Assembly (NCBI GenBank): GCA_003215935.1
Contig: QCJQ01000004.1
Span: forward strand, 1-64,000
Length of the DNA stretch: 64,000 nucleotides
Source of the DNA: Prochlorococcus sp. AG-409-D09
Lineage (GTDB): Bacteria; Cyanobacteriota; Cyanobacteriia; PCC-6307; Cyanobiaceae
Direction: 5' to 3'
Positions 28,851-38,568 of this stretch are shown here, one piece after another. The notes beneath the pieces were generated by a model. It was not told where the DNA came from. It saw nothing but the letters and a program-made list of their open reading frames with translations, and ran no database searches. Numbering within the stretch: position 1 is the stretch's first letter; every line of letters begins with the position of its first letter. Both the position numbers and the translations under genes were made by a program.

Positions 28851-30431
28851 TTAATTGAAGTGACATTGTTCTTCTTGAAGGAAAGCATAATCAGTATCTT
28901 TTTTTTTGTCTTTGATATCTGTATCTTGAAAGTCTATATCTGTGCCAATACAAGATTGCATAACATCTATACCGGTTTTTCTTTTTAGTTCTGAAATTTC
29001 TATATTGTAGTCAGTTATTGATCCTATATAACTGACTTCTGCTTCAGTCAGGTCTCTTTGATTATTAACTATTTCTCTTTGGGTTGTTAAGCCAGCTTTA
29101 TATCTTAGTTGAGCTAGCCTAAGTGCTTCTTCTGCTGATTTTATTTGATTAGAAGTAGTTTTAATTTTGTCCTTTAGAGTTTGCAGTTTAAAGAAAGATT
29201 CTTTTGTTTCTTTTCGAATTTCTGCTTTTTTTAAGGTCAGATTGAATTCAGACTCTTGTGCTTTTTGCTTGTTAAAGTCATACAATGATTTTGACTTTCC
29301 TCCATCAAAAACACTCCAAGTAGCATTAAGGCTAATTGTATTCGAGAGAGTTGATGAGGAGTTATCCCAATCTGGATTCACTACATTAGCCTGACCTTTT
29401 GTAGCAGATGAGTTAATTGTATTTACTAAGCTTAAGATAGGCCTTGATGCTGCAATTGCTGCTTTTGCATTGTTATCATTAATAGAAATATCAAGTTTTA
29501 TATTATTAATTTCTTTCCTATATGACAACGATGCGGCTATACTTTCATCAAGAGATTGAGACCAAAATCCTGTAAATCCAATTATAGATTCAACTTTTGG
29601 AATAACATCTTCAGGTAGATTTAAAATTTCTACTAATGAACTTCTGTTGATTTTTCTTTGACCTATTTTCTCACTTAGCAATTGTTGATCTCTTGACAAT
29701 TGTGTCTTAGCTTCTAGTACTTCAAATTTAGTTCCAATTCCTGAATCAAGACGTAATTGAGAATCTTTTAAATTAATTTCTGACAACTTTAAAGCTTTAT
29801 TTGCAATTCTAACTTCTGAAATAGATTTCTGTAATTTATAATATCTTTTAACTGCTTCAAGATTAAGATCCCTTAACAATATAGAATAACTATGTATTTC
29901 TTTTTCATATTTTTTTCTTGCAGATGTAATCGAGGGGATTCTTTTTGGATCAATAATATTCCATGTGATTTTTGCTGATATGCTTGAACTTAACTGTTTA
30001 CTTGATGTATCTGTTGAAGAATTATTGTAAGTATTTCCATTTAAATATTGTGGAAGCCCATTAGCAGATAAATCAAGAGAGGGGTACCATGCAGCAATTT
30101 CACTTTTTAATAAAGATTTAGATTGCTTGATCTTCGAATCTTGAATTTTTAATCTTGGATTATTATTTTTAATTATTTCTGTTAAATCTTCGAGCTTGAT
30201 AATTATTGCTTTTTTTTGAATTTTATTATTTTTTACTTTATGCGTTAATAGGAATTTCTTTTCACCTATGTTTTCTGATTTGATTGTATTTTCTATTGTA
30301 TTTTTTTTATTTGATAATTTACTTTCTCTATACGTTGGTGTTGCTAAAATAGGATTAACTTGAAAAAGAACAAGATAAATCAAAATATAGTATTTTTTCT
30401 TCATTCCTTTTTTAGAGATTACCGCTTTCAT
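28851..30431 (-). CDS. TolC-like outer membrane efflux protein
   Basis: 526 aa with signal-like N-terminus and OEP repeats (LDSGIGTKFEVLEAKTQLSRDQQ; YKAGLTTQREIVNNQRDLTEAE). Confidence 0.88.
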   Translation of the reverse strand: MKAVISKKGMKKKYYILIYLVLFQVNPILATPTYRESKLSNKKNTIENTIKSENIGEKKFLLTHKVKNNKIQKKAIIIKLEDLTEIIKNNNPRLKIQDSKIKQSKSLLKSEIAAWYPSLDLSANGLPQYLNGNTYNNSSTDTSSKQLSSSISAKITWNIIDPKRIPSITSARKKYEKEIHSYSILLRDLNLEAVKRYYKLQKSISEVRIANKALKLSEINLKDSQLRLDSGIGTKFEVLEAKTQLSRDQQLLSEKIGQRKINRSSLVEILNLPEDVIPKVESIIGFTGFWSQSLDESIAASLSYRKEINNIKLDISINDNNAKAAIAASRPILSLVNTINSSATKGQANVVNPDWDNSSSTLSNTISLNATWSVFDGGKSKSLYDFNKQKAQESEFNLTLKKAEIRKETKESFFKLQTLKDKIKTTSNQIKSAEEALRLAQLRYKAGLTTQREIVNNQRDLTEAEVSYIGSITDYNIEISELKRKTGIDVMQSCIGTDIDFQDTDIKDKKKDTDYAFLQEEQCHFN

Positions 30432-30450
30432 GTGATTTCAGTAGAATAGC

Positions 30451-31797
30451 TTACTCCCCAAGAGCGGCTGCTATAACATCTTCAGCCCCATAAACAACCC
30501 TTATAGATATGTTCAGTGAATTTTTGAGTTCTTGCAGTTCCATGTCATCAAGAAAAATGGTTTGATTTTTTCTCAGCATTACTGAAGGTAATAAAATTTC
30601 TTCACCTAAATCTATACCTTTTAGACCCTCGACAAGGTCTTTACCCGTTAGAAGTCCAGTCACAACTTGCTCTTGTCCCCAGTAAGGGCTCGGGAGTCCG
30701 ACTAAGTTGACTGTTAATCCATCGATTTGATTTAAACGATTACAAGCATCTTTTAATGAGTTTTCTACCAGTTTCCCTACTACCCAAGTACAAGTCCTAG
30801 GAGAATTAATTGTTTTAGGCAGAAGTTTGGTTGCATTATTTATTGCATTTAAAAACGACCTAATACTTCCCACTCCATTTTCTTCTTGAGGGAGATTTTC
30901 ATATGAATCAAGAATAGGTAGTGCTCTATTAGCAATGAGGTACCATTCGTCTGAAAGCCATGCAAAATTGCTACGAGTTATTTTTTTAAAGTGATGTTGG
31001 AGTTTTTCTACTTGATCAATAACTTTTTTAGCGCAAATAGTATTAACTGGTTTTAAGCCATCATCCTCTGGACGAAAACGAGTTAATCCAACCGGCACAA
31101 CTGCTGTGGATAGAACAACAGGCCAGTCACCTTGTCCAAATGTGAACAGGTCGGTTAGTGTTTTTTCTAAAGATTTACCATCATTGATATCAGGACATAC
31201 AACTATTTGAGCATGAATTTGAAGATTTCTTTTTTTAAACCATTTGAGTTGCTCTATCAGATGGATTGCTTTTGGATTTCTAAGTAATTGAGTTCTTAAG
31301 TATGGATCAGTAGCATGAACTGAAACATATAAAGGTGAAAGGCGTTGTTGTTCTATTCTTTCCCAATCAGTTTGATTTAAGTTTGTCAATGTTAAATATG
31401 AACCATATAAAAAACTCATTCTATAATCATCATCTTTAATATAAAGGGTTTTTCTTTTCCCTGGCGGTTGTTGGTCGATAAAGCAAAATGGGCAGTTATT
31501 ATTGCATTGTTTTAACCCATCAAATAGTACTTTAGTAAATATTAAACCAAGCCCATCATCTGAATTCTTTTCAATATCTAATTCATGAATATTCCCATTT
31601 TGATCCATGACTTCAAGATGAAGTTCTTCTTCTGCAATAAGAAATCTGTAATCGATTAGATCTCTTGGCTTAATGTGATTTATACTAATTAATTTGTCAC
31701 CAGGTTCAAAACCTAATTCATCTCCTATAGATCCTGGCTCAACAGATTCGATTATCGCAGGAAGAGGATTTTTTTTGTGTAATATATATTGGCTCAT
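30451..31797 (-). CDS. DUF512/TIGR03279-like radical-SAM-type FeS protein
   Basis: N-terminal PDZ-like, CNNNCPFCFIDQQPPGKRKTLYIKDDDYRMSFLYG. Confidence 0.88.
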   Translation of the reverse strand: MSQYILHKKNPLPAIIESVEPGSIGDELGFEPGDKLISINHIKPRDLIDYRFLIAEEELHLEVMDQNGNIHELDIEKNSDDGLGLIFTKVLFDGLKQCNNNCPFCFIDQQPPGKRKTLYIKDDDYRMSFLYGSYLTLTNLNQTDWERIEQQRLSPLYVSVHATDPYLRTQLLRNPKAIHLIEQLKWFKKRNLQIHAQIVVCPDINDGKSLEKTLTDLFTFGQGDWPVVLSTAVVPVGLTRFRPEDDGLKPVNTICAKKVIDQVEKLQHHFKKITRSNFAWLSDEWYLIANRALPILDSYENLPQEENGVGSIRSFLNAINNATKLLPKTINSPRTCTWVVGKLVENSLKDACNRLNQIDGLTVNLVGLPSPYWGQEQVVTGLLTGKDLVEGLKGIDLGEEILLPSVMLRKNQTIFLDDMELQELKNSLNISIRVVYGAEDVIAAALGE

Positions 31798-31834
31798 TAA
31801 AGTTTAATGATTTCAAAATAATTCATAATGTGCT

Positions 31835-31884
31835 TTCATTTTATATTTGAATATCAAAGAATTGGCATTGAAATATAAAATGAA
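31835..31884. repeat. 14-bp perfect inverted repeat upstream of DUF512 gene
   Basis: TTCATTTTATATTT (31835-31848) / AAATATAAAATGAA (31871-31884). Confidence 0.85.
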
Positions 31885-32199
31885 TTATTATTTAAAGAGA
31901 AATTAAAATTAAAAATCATATTAATAATAACAAAAATCATACACAATACATTTATTAATTATTTCTTTGCCTTCTTTGGGCAGGTTATATAGTCATAAGA
32001 TATTCAAATGGTTATTGACTTCGACTTGCCTTTGGCAGCAAAGGTTTTATGTTTTATGCCTTTAACTAAGTGACTTTTAGTTCCTCTCTATCTAGTAGGT
32101 TCTCAATGAGACTTTGTTTCCTTCCAAACCAATTCAGTTTTTCAACTCCTGATTAATTCATCTTCTACTAAAGGGACCTCCATTTGTTCTGAGGCATAT

Positions 32200-32877
32200 T
32201 TGTCTAAGCCAAGAACGTTGCAATTTTGGTCTAGTACCTTGGTGGTGCTTCCTGTTTTTGTTCAAGCGCCTTGGGTTCATGTGAACCCTATTTCAGCGCT
32301 TATGTTCACTATGGTGATAGTTGCAACAGGAATTTATTTGGGAAAAGATTTAAATGATAAGTGGTTTAATGTTGGAGCTTTGTTAGTGGGAGTTAGTGGG
32401 AGTTGGCTGGGTGGATGTCTTTTTTGGGGATGGTTACGAGCTAATCCTGTATTGCATTTACCAGTAGAATCAATAGCCTTTCCTTTGGCTTTGTTAGGAA
32501 TCAATACACGTTGGAGAATTGGAGCAAGTTTTTATTTGGCTTCTTTATTGGGAACTGCTTTTACAGATTTGATGATTCTCTCTACAGGTGTCATGGAAGC
32601 TTGGCCTCAAGTGGTTCAGGCTTCTTTTAAAGATGCTCCTAAAATATTAAATACTACTGCCCAAAAGCTTTTAACTCCAGATTCAATTTTTTTAATACTT
32701 TCAGCAGCATTATTGATTATTGGAATTTCTCTTTGGATGGGCTTTAGAGCAAAAGAAAATGACAAATACACTAGCTCTTGGTTAGTAGCGAGTGCTGCTT
32801 TAACTACAACTTTGTGGGTTGATGGTTTGTTCTTTTTGACGACTCTTATTCAACCTCAAGTAAGTGGTCTTATTTAA
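32200..32877 (+). CDS. DUF3120-like integral membrane protein
   Basis: 225 aa polytopic protein; family assignment from memory; start uncertain. Confidence 0.7.
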   Translation: MSKPRTLQFWSSTLVVLPVFVQAPWVHVNPISALMFTMVIVATGIYLGKDLNDKWFNVGALLVGVSGSWLGGCLFWGWLRANPVLHLPVESIAFPLALLGINTRWRIGASFYLASLLGTAFTDLMILSTGVMEAWPQVVQASFKDAPKILNTTAQKLLTPDSIFLILSAALLIIGISLWMGFRAKENDKYTSSWLVASAALTTTLWVDGLFFLTTLIQPQVSGLI

Positions 32878-32895
32878 GAAATTTAAATAACATTT

Positions 32896-34560
32896 ATGGC
32901 TGTTGATTTGAGCTTAAAATATATTCAAGACATTCAATGGGATGTTGTAGTTATTGGTGCAGGTGCAGCTGGATTAATGACTTCATTAGAGTTACCTAAA
33001 AACTTAAAAGTTCTTTTACTGAATAGGAATACAAGTAAGTCGTCCTCTAGCCGATGGGCTCAAGGAGGAATTGCAGCAGTAGTAAGGAACGAAGATAGTT
33101 TACATAGCCATGCTGAAGACACTTTGAAGGCTGGAGCAGGTCTTTGTGATGGAAATGCTGTTAGAAAATTTGTTGCAGCTGCTCCTAACTGTGTTGAGCG
33201 ATTATTAGAGCTTGGAATGGAATTTGATAAAGAAAGTGGTGAACTAGCTACTACGCTTGAGGCAGCACATTCATATCGAAGAGTCTTACATGTTAAAGAT
33301 CGAACAGGACGTGCTCTTGTGGAAGTGCTTTTAGAGCAGGTTGAGCAAAGTCAAAATATTTTGCACCGTAGAGGTGTTCGTGTTACTCAACTGTGGGTTG
33401 AAAATAATGTTTGTTGTGGTGTTCAAGTTCTTGATGGCCCAGTATTGCACTGGATTCCGGCTAGAGCAGTTGTTTTAGCTACAGGAGGTGGCGGTCATTT
33501 ATTTTGTAACACGACTAATCCTGCTCAGGCTTCAGGGGAGGGTGTTGCTCTTGCTTGGCGAGCAGGAGCTGTGATTGAAGATCTTGAATTTGTTCAATTT
33601 CATCCAACAGCTCTTAGTTTGCGAGGAGCACCAAGTTTTTTAATTTCCGAAGCAATGCGAGGAGAGGGTGCTGTTTTAGTTGACAGTTTGGGTAACAGTC
33701 CAGTTGCGGAATTAAAAGGAGCTGACTTGGCAACTCGAGATCAAGTCAGTAGAGCTCTTTTTAAATCAATGAATATGCAGGGCATTGATTATGTAGGACT
33801 TAATTTAAAACCTATCCCAATTAGTCGTCTTGAGAAGCGTTTCCCATCGATTCTTCAAAGATGTAGAGAACTTGGCCTTGACCCTTTAAATGATTTAATT
33901 CCTGTAGCACCTGCAGCTCATTATTGTATGGGAGGTGTATCAACTAATTTAAGTGCAGAAACAACTTTAAGAGGGCTTTATGCTGTTGGGGAAGTTGCAT
34001 GTACTGGGCTGCATGGAGCTAATAGATTGGCAAGTAATTCTTTAATGGAATGTCTTGTTTTTTCAAGGGAAATGAATTCGATAGAATTAGGTTCATATAA
34101 ATCTAAGAAAAATGAAACAAGTACTTTGATTAATTGTGATTTAAAATTTAGTGGTAATGATGGTTGTAAAGATTTACGCATTGCAATTGAAGAACTTAGA
34201 AATTTATGCTGGAAAGAAGCTGGTGTAAATAGATCAGTGCATGGGATGCAACAGGCTCTCAGACATATTCGTAAAAATTATGATGAATTAATTGAAGAGC
34301 CTTTACTTAGTTTTGTTAATAATCAAGAGTCAGATAGGCAACATATTTTATGTGAAGAGTCAAGAAGAGATCTAAACCTTTTACTGGATTTAAATAATCG
34401 ACAACTAACAAGTATTTTGTTATTGGAGGCATGTTTATTTCGTAAGGAAAGTCGTGGTGGACATTTTAGGAATGACATTAAGATTTCATTGCCATATTGG
34501 CAGTGTCACAGTAGAAATAAAGTTGGTATGAATATGTTTACGAGGCCAGTTAATACTTAG
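32896..34560 (+). CDS. nadB: L-aspartate oxidase
   Basis: VVIGAGAAGLMTSLEL, SSSRWAQGGIAAV, EFVQFHPTAL, GLYAVGEVACTGLHGANRLASNSLMECLVF. Confidence 0.95.
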   Translation: MAVDLSLKYIQDIQWDVVVIGAGAAGLMTSLELPKNLKVLLLNRNTSKSSSSRWAQGGIAAVVRNEDSLHSHAEDTLKAGAGLCDGNAVRKFVAAAPNCVERLLELGMEFDKESGELATTLEAAHSYRRVLHVKDRTGRALVEVLLEQVEQSQNILHRRGVRVTQLWVENNVCCGVQVLDGPVLHWIPARAVVLATGGGGHLFCNTTNPAQASGEGVALAWRAGAVIEDLEFVQFHPTALSLRGAPSFLISEAMRGEGAVLVDSLGNSPVAELKGADLATRDQVSRALFKSMNMQGIDYVGLNLKPIPISRLEKRFPSILQRCRELGLDPLNDLIPVAPAAHYCMGGVSTNLSAETTLRGLYAVGEVACTGLHGANRLASNSLMECLVFSREMNSIELGSYKSKKNETSTLINCDLKFSGNDGCKDLRIAIEELRNLCWKEAGVNRSVHGMQQALRHIRKNYDELIEEPLLSFVNNQESDRQHILCEESRRDLNLLLDLNNRQLTSILLLEACLFRKESRGGHFRNDIKISLPYWQCHSRNKVGMNMFTRPVNT

Positions 34561-35498
34561 AAATTTCTAGATCCTTTATATTCACTAATTTCTGATAACT
34601 CATTAAGTGATTTAACACCAGATTCGATTATTCCATTAATTTCCCATGATGGAAAGCCAGTAATGCCTTTTTGATCACATAGCTCTTTTTGACTATTTTT
34701 TCCATCTTTTGCACATTCAATAAGGTTAAGTTCCTTGACTGCTTCATTCCCAAACATTTCTTTTTGGTCATGACAATGAGGACACCAATATGCATTATAC
34801 ATTTTTGCTCCTATACTATTTAGGTGCCTAGCTAAATTGATTTTATCTGGACTACTTTTTGTTTCTACTAATGGTGGTAATCCTTCAGAAATATTATTAA
34901 TCTCGACTTTGCTTTTTTCTACTGAAGATGACCAGATTAAACCTCCTAATAAAACAACTAAAGATATCATTAAGCCTCTAAATATTAATTCGGTTGGATC
35001 CTCCCAGTTGCCTCCTATTAAGGTGATAATAAGAATGAAGACTGACAAGACAAAAGATAGTACACAAAAGAAGCAAAATGCTTTAATTTTAAATATTAAT
35101 AATCCAATAAGTATTAAACTAAATATTGTCATTCCAACCGAAATTATAAATAAACCCCACCAAGTTTTCCTAGATAAATTAATTTTATTATCGGGGATAC
35201 CAGGTATTAAAGGAATGATTGCAAGCAAAAGAACTGATGAATAAGCTCCAAAACCAACTAGTGACAAAGGAATATTGAAGTTATTTCCTTCAAAGAATGT
35301 TCCCCAGGCACTATTGAGTACGATGTCACAACTATTCGTTCCACCTGGGCATGCCAGTGTTCCAATCCAACCCCATTTGTGAAGTGTGATAGATCCTGTA
35401 TCTATTACACCAATAGTTGCGAGTATTCCGATTGCGATTCGAGCCCATTTCAAACCTTGATGTTGTTTTCGCCGACTTATTAATCTAGGTTTGCCCAT
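34557..35498 (-). CDS. Vitamin K epoxide reductase fused to thioredoxin-like domain
   Basis: VKOR core with Cys pairs (LACPGGTNSCDIVLNSAWGTFFG-like) and C-terminal YWCPHCHDQKEMFG. Confidence 0.92.
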   Translation of the reverse strand: MGKPRLISRRKQHQGLKWARIAIGILATIGVIDTGSITLHKWGWIGTLACPGGTNSCDIVLNSAWGTFFEGNNFNIPLSLVGFGAYSSVLLLAIIPLIPGIPDNKINLSRKTWWGLFIISVGMTIFSLILIGLLIFKIKAFCFFCVLSFVLSVFILIITLIGGNWEDPTELIFRGLMISLVVLLGGLIWSSSVEKSKVEINNISEGLPPLVETKSSPDKINLARHLNSIGAKMYNAYWCPHCHDQKEMFGNEAVKELNLIECAKDGKNSQKELCDQKGITGFPSWEINGIIESGVKSLNELSEISEYKGSRNF

Positions 35499-35537
35499 TT
35501 TTTAGATAGCTCTAAAAATTAATTAAATTTATTTTAT

Positions 35538-35570
35538 ATAAATTCTCTTAAAAAATACAGGAGAATTTAT
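35538..35570 (-). terminator. Hairpin between petL candidate and VKOR gene
   Basis: 10-bp perfect stem ATAAATTCTC/GAGAATTTAT, flanked by T7 on + strand. Confidence 0.45.
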
Positions 35571-35661
35571 TTTTTTGAATAGATTTAACTCTACCAAGAA
35601 AGATTGTTAAACAATGATATTTTTATTTTTTGAATTCAACAATTTGATTCTTTTATGGGTT

Positions 35662-35754
35662 CTAGATTAGCTTAATGGCTTTTAGTGCTTTATTAATTAT
35701 AAAAGCTGCTACTAGCCCAAGACCGACTAGTCCAAAATAAAAAACGATTCCCAT
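35662..35754 (-). CDS. petL: Cytochrome b6-f subunit PetL candidate
   Basis: Own translation MGIVFYFGLVGLGLVAAFIINKALKAIKLI (30 aa); one TM helix and C-terminal KLI typical of PetL. Confidence 0.6.
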   Translation of the reverse strand: MGIVFYFGLVGLGLVAAFIINKALKAIKLI

Positions 35755-35802
35755 AGCAAAATTAATATCTCGTTAATTATATCTTAGAGCATTTGTCTTT
35801 GA

Positions 35803-36204
35803 TTAGTCTTGAATGTACGTTTCACCATTTCTTAGGCATTCTTCAGCTCTTTGTAATTCTCGACCTAGATAGAGAGCATGATCTAGCTGGCTAATCGGAT
35901 GCTCTTGTTTTCCTTCGGTTAGTTTTATGCCGACATCTTTAGCACTCCTTCCTTTATAAATACTTATTGCTTTCCTAACTTCTTTTTTGTGGCAATTAAT
36001 GGGTTTCCCGGATTCTGGATTTATTGCAACGCCTGCACTATTAATGTTATTACTGTAAAGTTCCACAATTATCTCTCGAGCTTTTTGATCTATCTTAATT
36101 AAAAAATATCCTTTAGGGTCTAGTGCAATAAATCTTTTTGAAAGATTCTTATCTAAGTCTTGAATGCTTTTGTTTAGCTCTTCTAAAGAAATGTATTTCT
36201 TCAT
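35803..36204 (-). CDS. DUF4346-like protein
   Basis: FIALDPKGYFLIKID...HALYLGRELQRAEECL. Confidence 0.75.
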   Translation of the reverse strand: MKKYISLEELNKSIQDLDKNLSKRFIALDPKGYFLIKIDQKAREIIVELYSNNINSAGVAINPESGKPINCHKKEVRKAISIYKGRSAKDVGIKLTEGKQEHPISQLDHALYLGRELQRAEECLRNGETYIQD

Positions 36205-36395
36205 TTTATAAAATACAAAGAATCTTTATAAAGAAATTTATTTAATCATATTAAAATAATTGATTTATTCTGTTTAATTTAATATATATTCAAGAATTTT
36301 AAGGAAAATCTTTTTAGTGTCGTTTGTGCATAAATTCAGAAATTTAATTCATGCAAAATATCTTTATTGATTTAATAAGATTTATTTGGGATAAA

Positions 36396-36662
36396 TTATG
36401 AAGGTGTAACGAAACTTTTTAAGATTAAAAATGAGAATAAAATAAAATTGACAACAATAAATGAAATATAAACTACTCCTGGATTTTTTAATCCAGATGG
36501 AGCTGTTAATTCAATGCCAAATATTTTAAGAACAGATTGCTTTTCACCATCTTTGTACTTAAAAGGGCCTTCAGACAATAATGAATCGAGGTTCTTATTT
36601 TTTGAATTATTGTTTTCTTCCATAGATTTAAAAAAATTTCTTACATCATATTTGAAAATCAT
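36396..36662 (-). CDS. Small membrane protein, hypothetical
   Basis: C-terminal TM; likely starts at internal MEENNNS. Confidence 0.6.
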   Translation of the reverse strand: MIFKYDVRNFFKSMEENNNSKNKNLDSLLSEGPFKYKDGEKQSVLKIFGIELTAPSGLKNPGVVYISFIVVNFILFSFLILKSFVTPS

Positions 36663-36685
36663 TCTAATGAATAGAAATTACACAA

Positions 36686-37843
36686 TTAATTTCTAAAAGG
36701 CACTTCACTATTTGTTGTTTTTATATGCTCTAGCATCAAATCATTAGCTTTTGGGAGCCATTTTTTTAGAATTTTTTCGAGATCTTGGTTGTACCAGCGA
36801 TGCATGCTTGCATTAGGGTGGAGTTCAAAACCTCTTCTTCTTTTTTGACTGCCTCCCGCTCCAGGGTCGAAACTCTTAATCTTGTTTTGTATAGCCCATT
36901 CGATTGGCGAGTAATAGCATAATTCAAAATGAAGGCAATCTATTTCTTCATCACTTCCCCAATATCTGCCCCATAGCATATCTTTATTCTTAACACATAA
37001 TGACATCGCAAGAGTTTTAGATGATGTTTTTCTTTTTGCTGAGAATAAGACTAAATTTTTTTTATTACATTCTTTTGAAAGTTCTTTGAAAAATTCTGGA
37101 GTAAGATATTTACTTCCCCATACTCCCCATTTAGCACAATGCTTCTTATAAAAATAATACATAAGATCCATTTCTATAGAAGTAATGGCATTTCCTGAGA
37201 TTGTTGAAATCTCTATTTCTTCTTTTTTAATTGCATTTCTTTCTCTTTTTATATTTCGTCTTTGGTTTGCATTGAATCGTTGTAGATAACTATTGAAATC
37301 ATCGTATCCTTGAAGTGAAAGTAAGCTTTTCTCATTAATCCATTCTAAGCAATTAGCTTTTTTAGCTGATTGTTTCCATGAAGAGTCAATATATAGAAAA
37401 TTGGCACTTAGTATATTGTTATTGATAGCAAAGGTATCTATTTTGTTGATTAACAATTTTGTTAATTGTTCTTCATCTTCTTCTTCACTACAAAAAAACT
37501 TAAATCCTTGTACTGGACTAAGCGGGCTCATTCCTACTATCTTAGGGTAGTAATTCAACCCTAAATCAAATGCTATTTGTGCAAAGATATTGTCGAATAT
37601 AAACTCTCCATAACTATGGGATTTAAGATAAAGTGGAGCTAAGCCAATAATAGAATTAGCTCTCCAGGCAGATAAAAAAATAGGCTGCCATCCGTTTTTA
37701 TTAATAACACTATTTGAATTTTCTAATGCTTTTAGCCAGTCCCACTGAAAAAAAGGTATTTGATTGATCCCTGCTAAACGTTCCCAGTCTTCTTTAGATA
37801 TTTCTGAAATTGATTTATGCCATTTTGTTTGGATCTTTAACAT
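36686..37843 (-). CDS. GNAT family N-acyltransferase (peptidoglycan biosynthesis/recognition-like)
   Basis: 385 aa; QRFNANQRRNIKRERNAI and LHFELCYYSPIEWAI...FDPGAGGSQKRRRGFE. Confidence 0.82.
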   Translation of the reverse strand: MLKIQTKWHKSISEISKEDWERLAGINQIPFFQWDWLKALENSNSVINKNGWQPIFLSAWRANSIIGLAPLYLKSHSYGEFIFDNIFAQIAFDLGLNYYPKIVGMSPLSPVQGFKFFCSEEEDEEQLTKLLINKIDTFAINNNILSANFLYIDSSWKQSAKKANCLEWINEKSLLSLQGYDDFNSYLQRFNANQRRNIKRERNAIKKEEIEISTISGNAITSIEMDLMYYFYKKHCAKWGVWGSKYLTPEFFKELSKECNKKNLVLFSAKRKTSSKTLAMSLCVKNKDMLWGRYWGSDEEIDCLHFELCYYSPIEWAIQNKIKSFDPGAGGSQKRRRGFELHPNASMHRWYNQDLEKILKKWLPKANDLMLEHIKTTNSEVPFRN

Positions 37844-37885
37844 TATTCTGATTTTTTTATTTTTAATTACATAATAAATTAATAT

Positions 37886-38563
37886 CTACTTCGATCTATT
37901 CCGTAAATAATGAAGAGATAATTCATTATCTTCTAATACCTTAAGATGCTCAATCTTCCATGCATTTGAATTAGATAGAGAAAGCGGTATGTCTTTTAAA
38001 TTTTTTGGAATCCAAGTAAATTCTCCGCCAATTATTTTTGGTGTAATGGTTAATTGGATATCATCTATTACGTCAGCTTTTAAAAATATTCCTGCTATCT
38101 GAGCTCCTCCAAGAATAACTAATTTAGATAACCCTGCATTACCTAGCTTTTGTAATAAATCTGAAATTGTTTTTGTAAATTCAATATGTTTTTCATATCC
38201 ATCGGGAACAGACTGGTTTTTATATGAATAATTAGAACTGATGATCCATCTTTGAAGAGGTTGCCTAAAATAAGGCCAATCAAGAGGATAGTTATATTTA
38301 TTGCTCATTATTAATGAAACCGGTTGACTTGATTTTCCATTTAAAAGTCTTTCATTAATTAAATTTTTATTATGAATCAGACAAGTTGATTTATGACTTC
38401 GAAGAGTACCTCCTCCCATTAAAGCTCCATCACACCAAGAAAGTGATTCTTCTAAAACTCTTCTGTCTCCTTTTCCTCCTAATTGAGTCTTACCACCTCT
38501 TGGCATGGATAGTCTTCCATCAATACTTATAGCTAATACAAGTCTAATTGCAGGTTTAATCAA
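37886..38563 (-). CDS. RibD C-terminal (DHFR-like) reductase
   Basis: RLVLAISIDGRLSMPRGGKTQLGGKGDRR...LVILGGAQIAGIFLKADVIDDIQLTITPKIIGG; lacks deaminase domain. Confidence 0.85.
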   Translation of the reverse strand: MIKPAIRLVLAISIDGRLSMPRGGKTQLGGKGDRRVLEESLSWCDGALMGGGTLRSHKSTCLIHNKNLINERLLNGKSSQPVSLIMSNKYNYPLDWPYFRQPLQRWIISSNYSYKNQSVPDGYEKHIEFTKTISDLLQKLGNAGLSKLVILGGAQIAGIFLKADVIDDIQLTITPKIIGGEFTWIPKNLKDIPLSLSNSNAWKIEHLKVLEDNELSLHYLRNRSK

Positions 38564-38568
38564 GTTAT

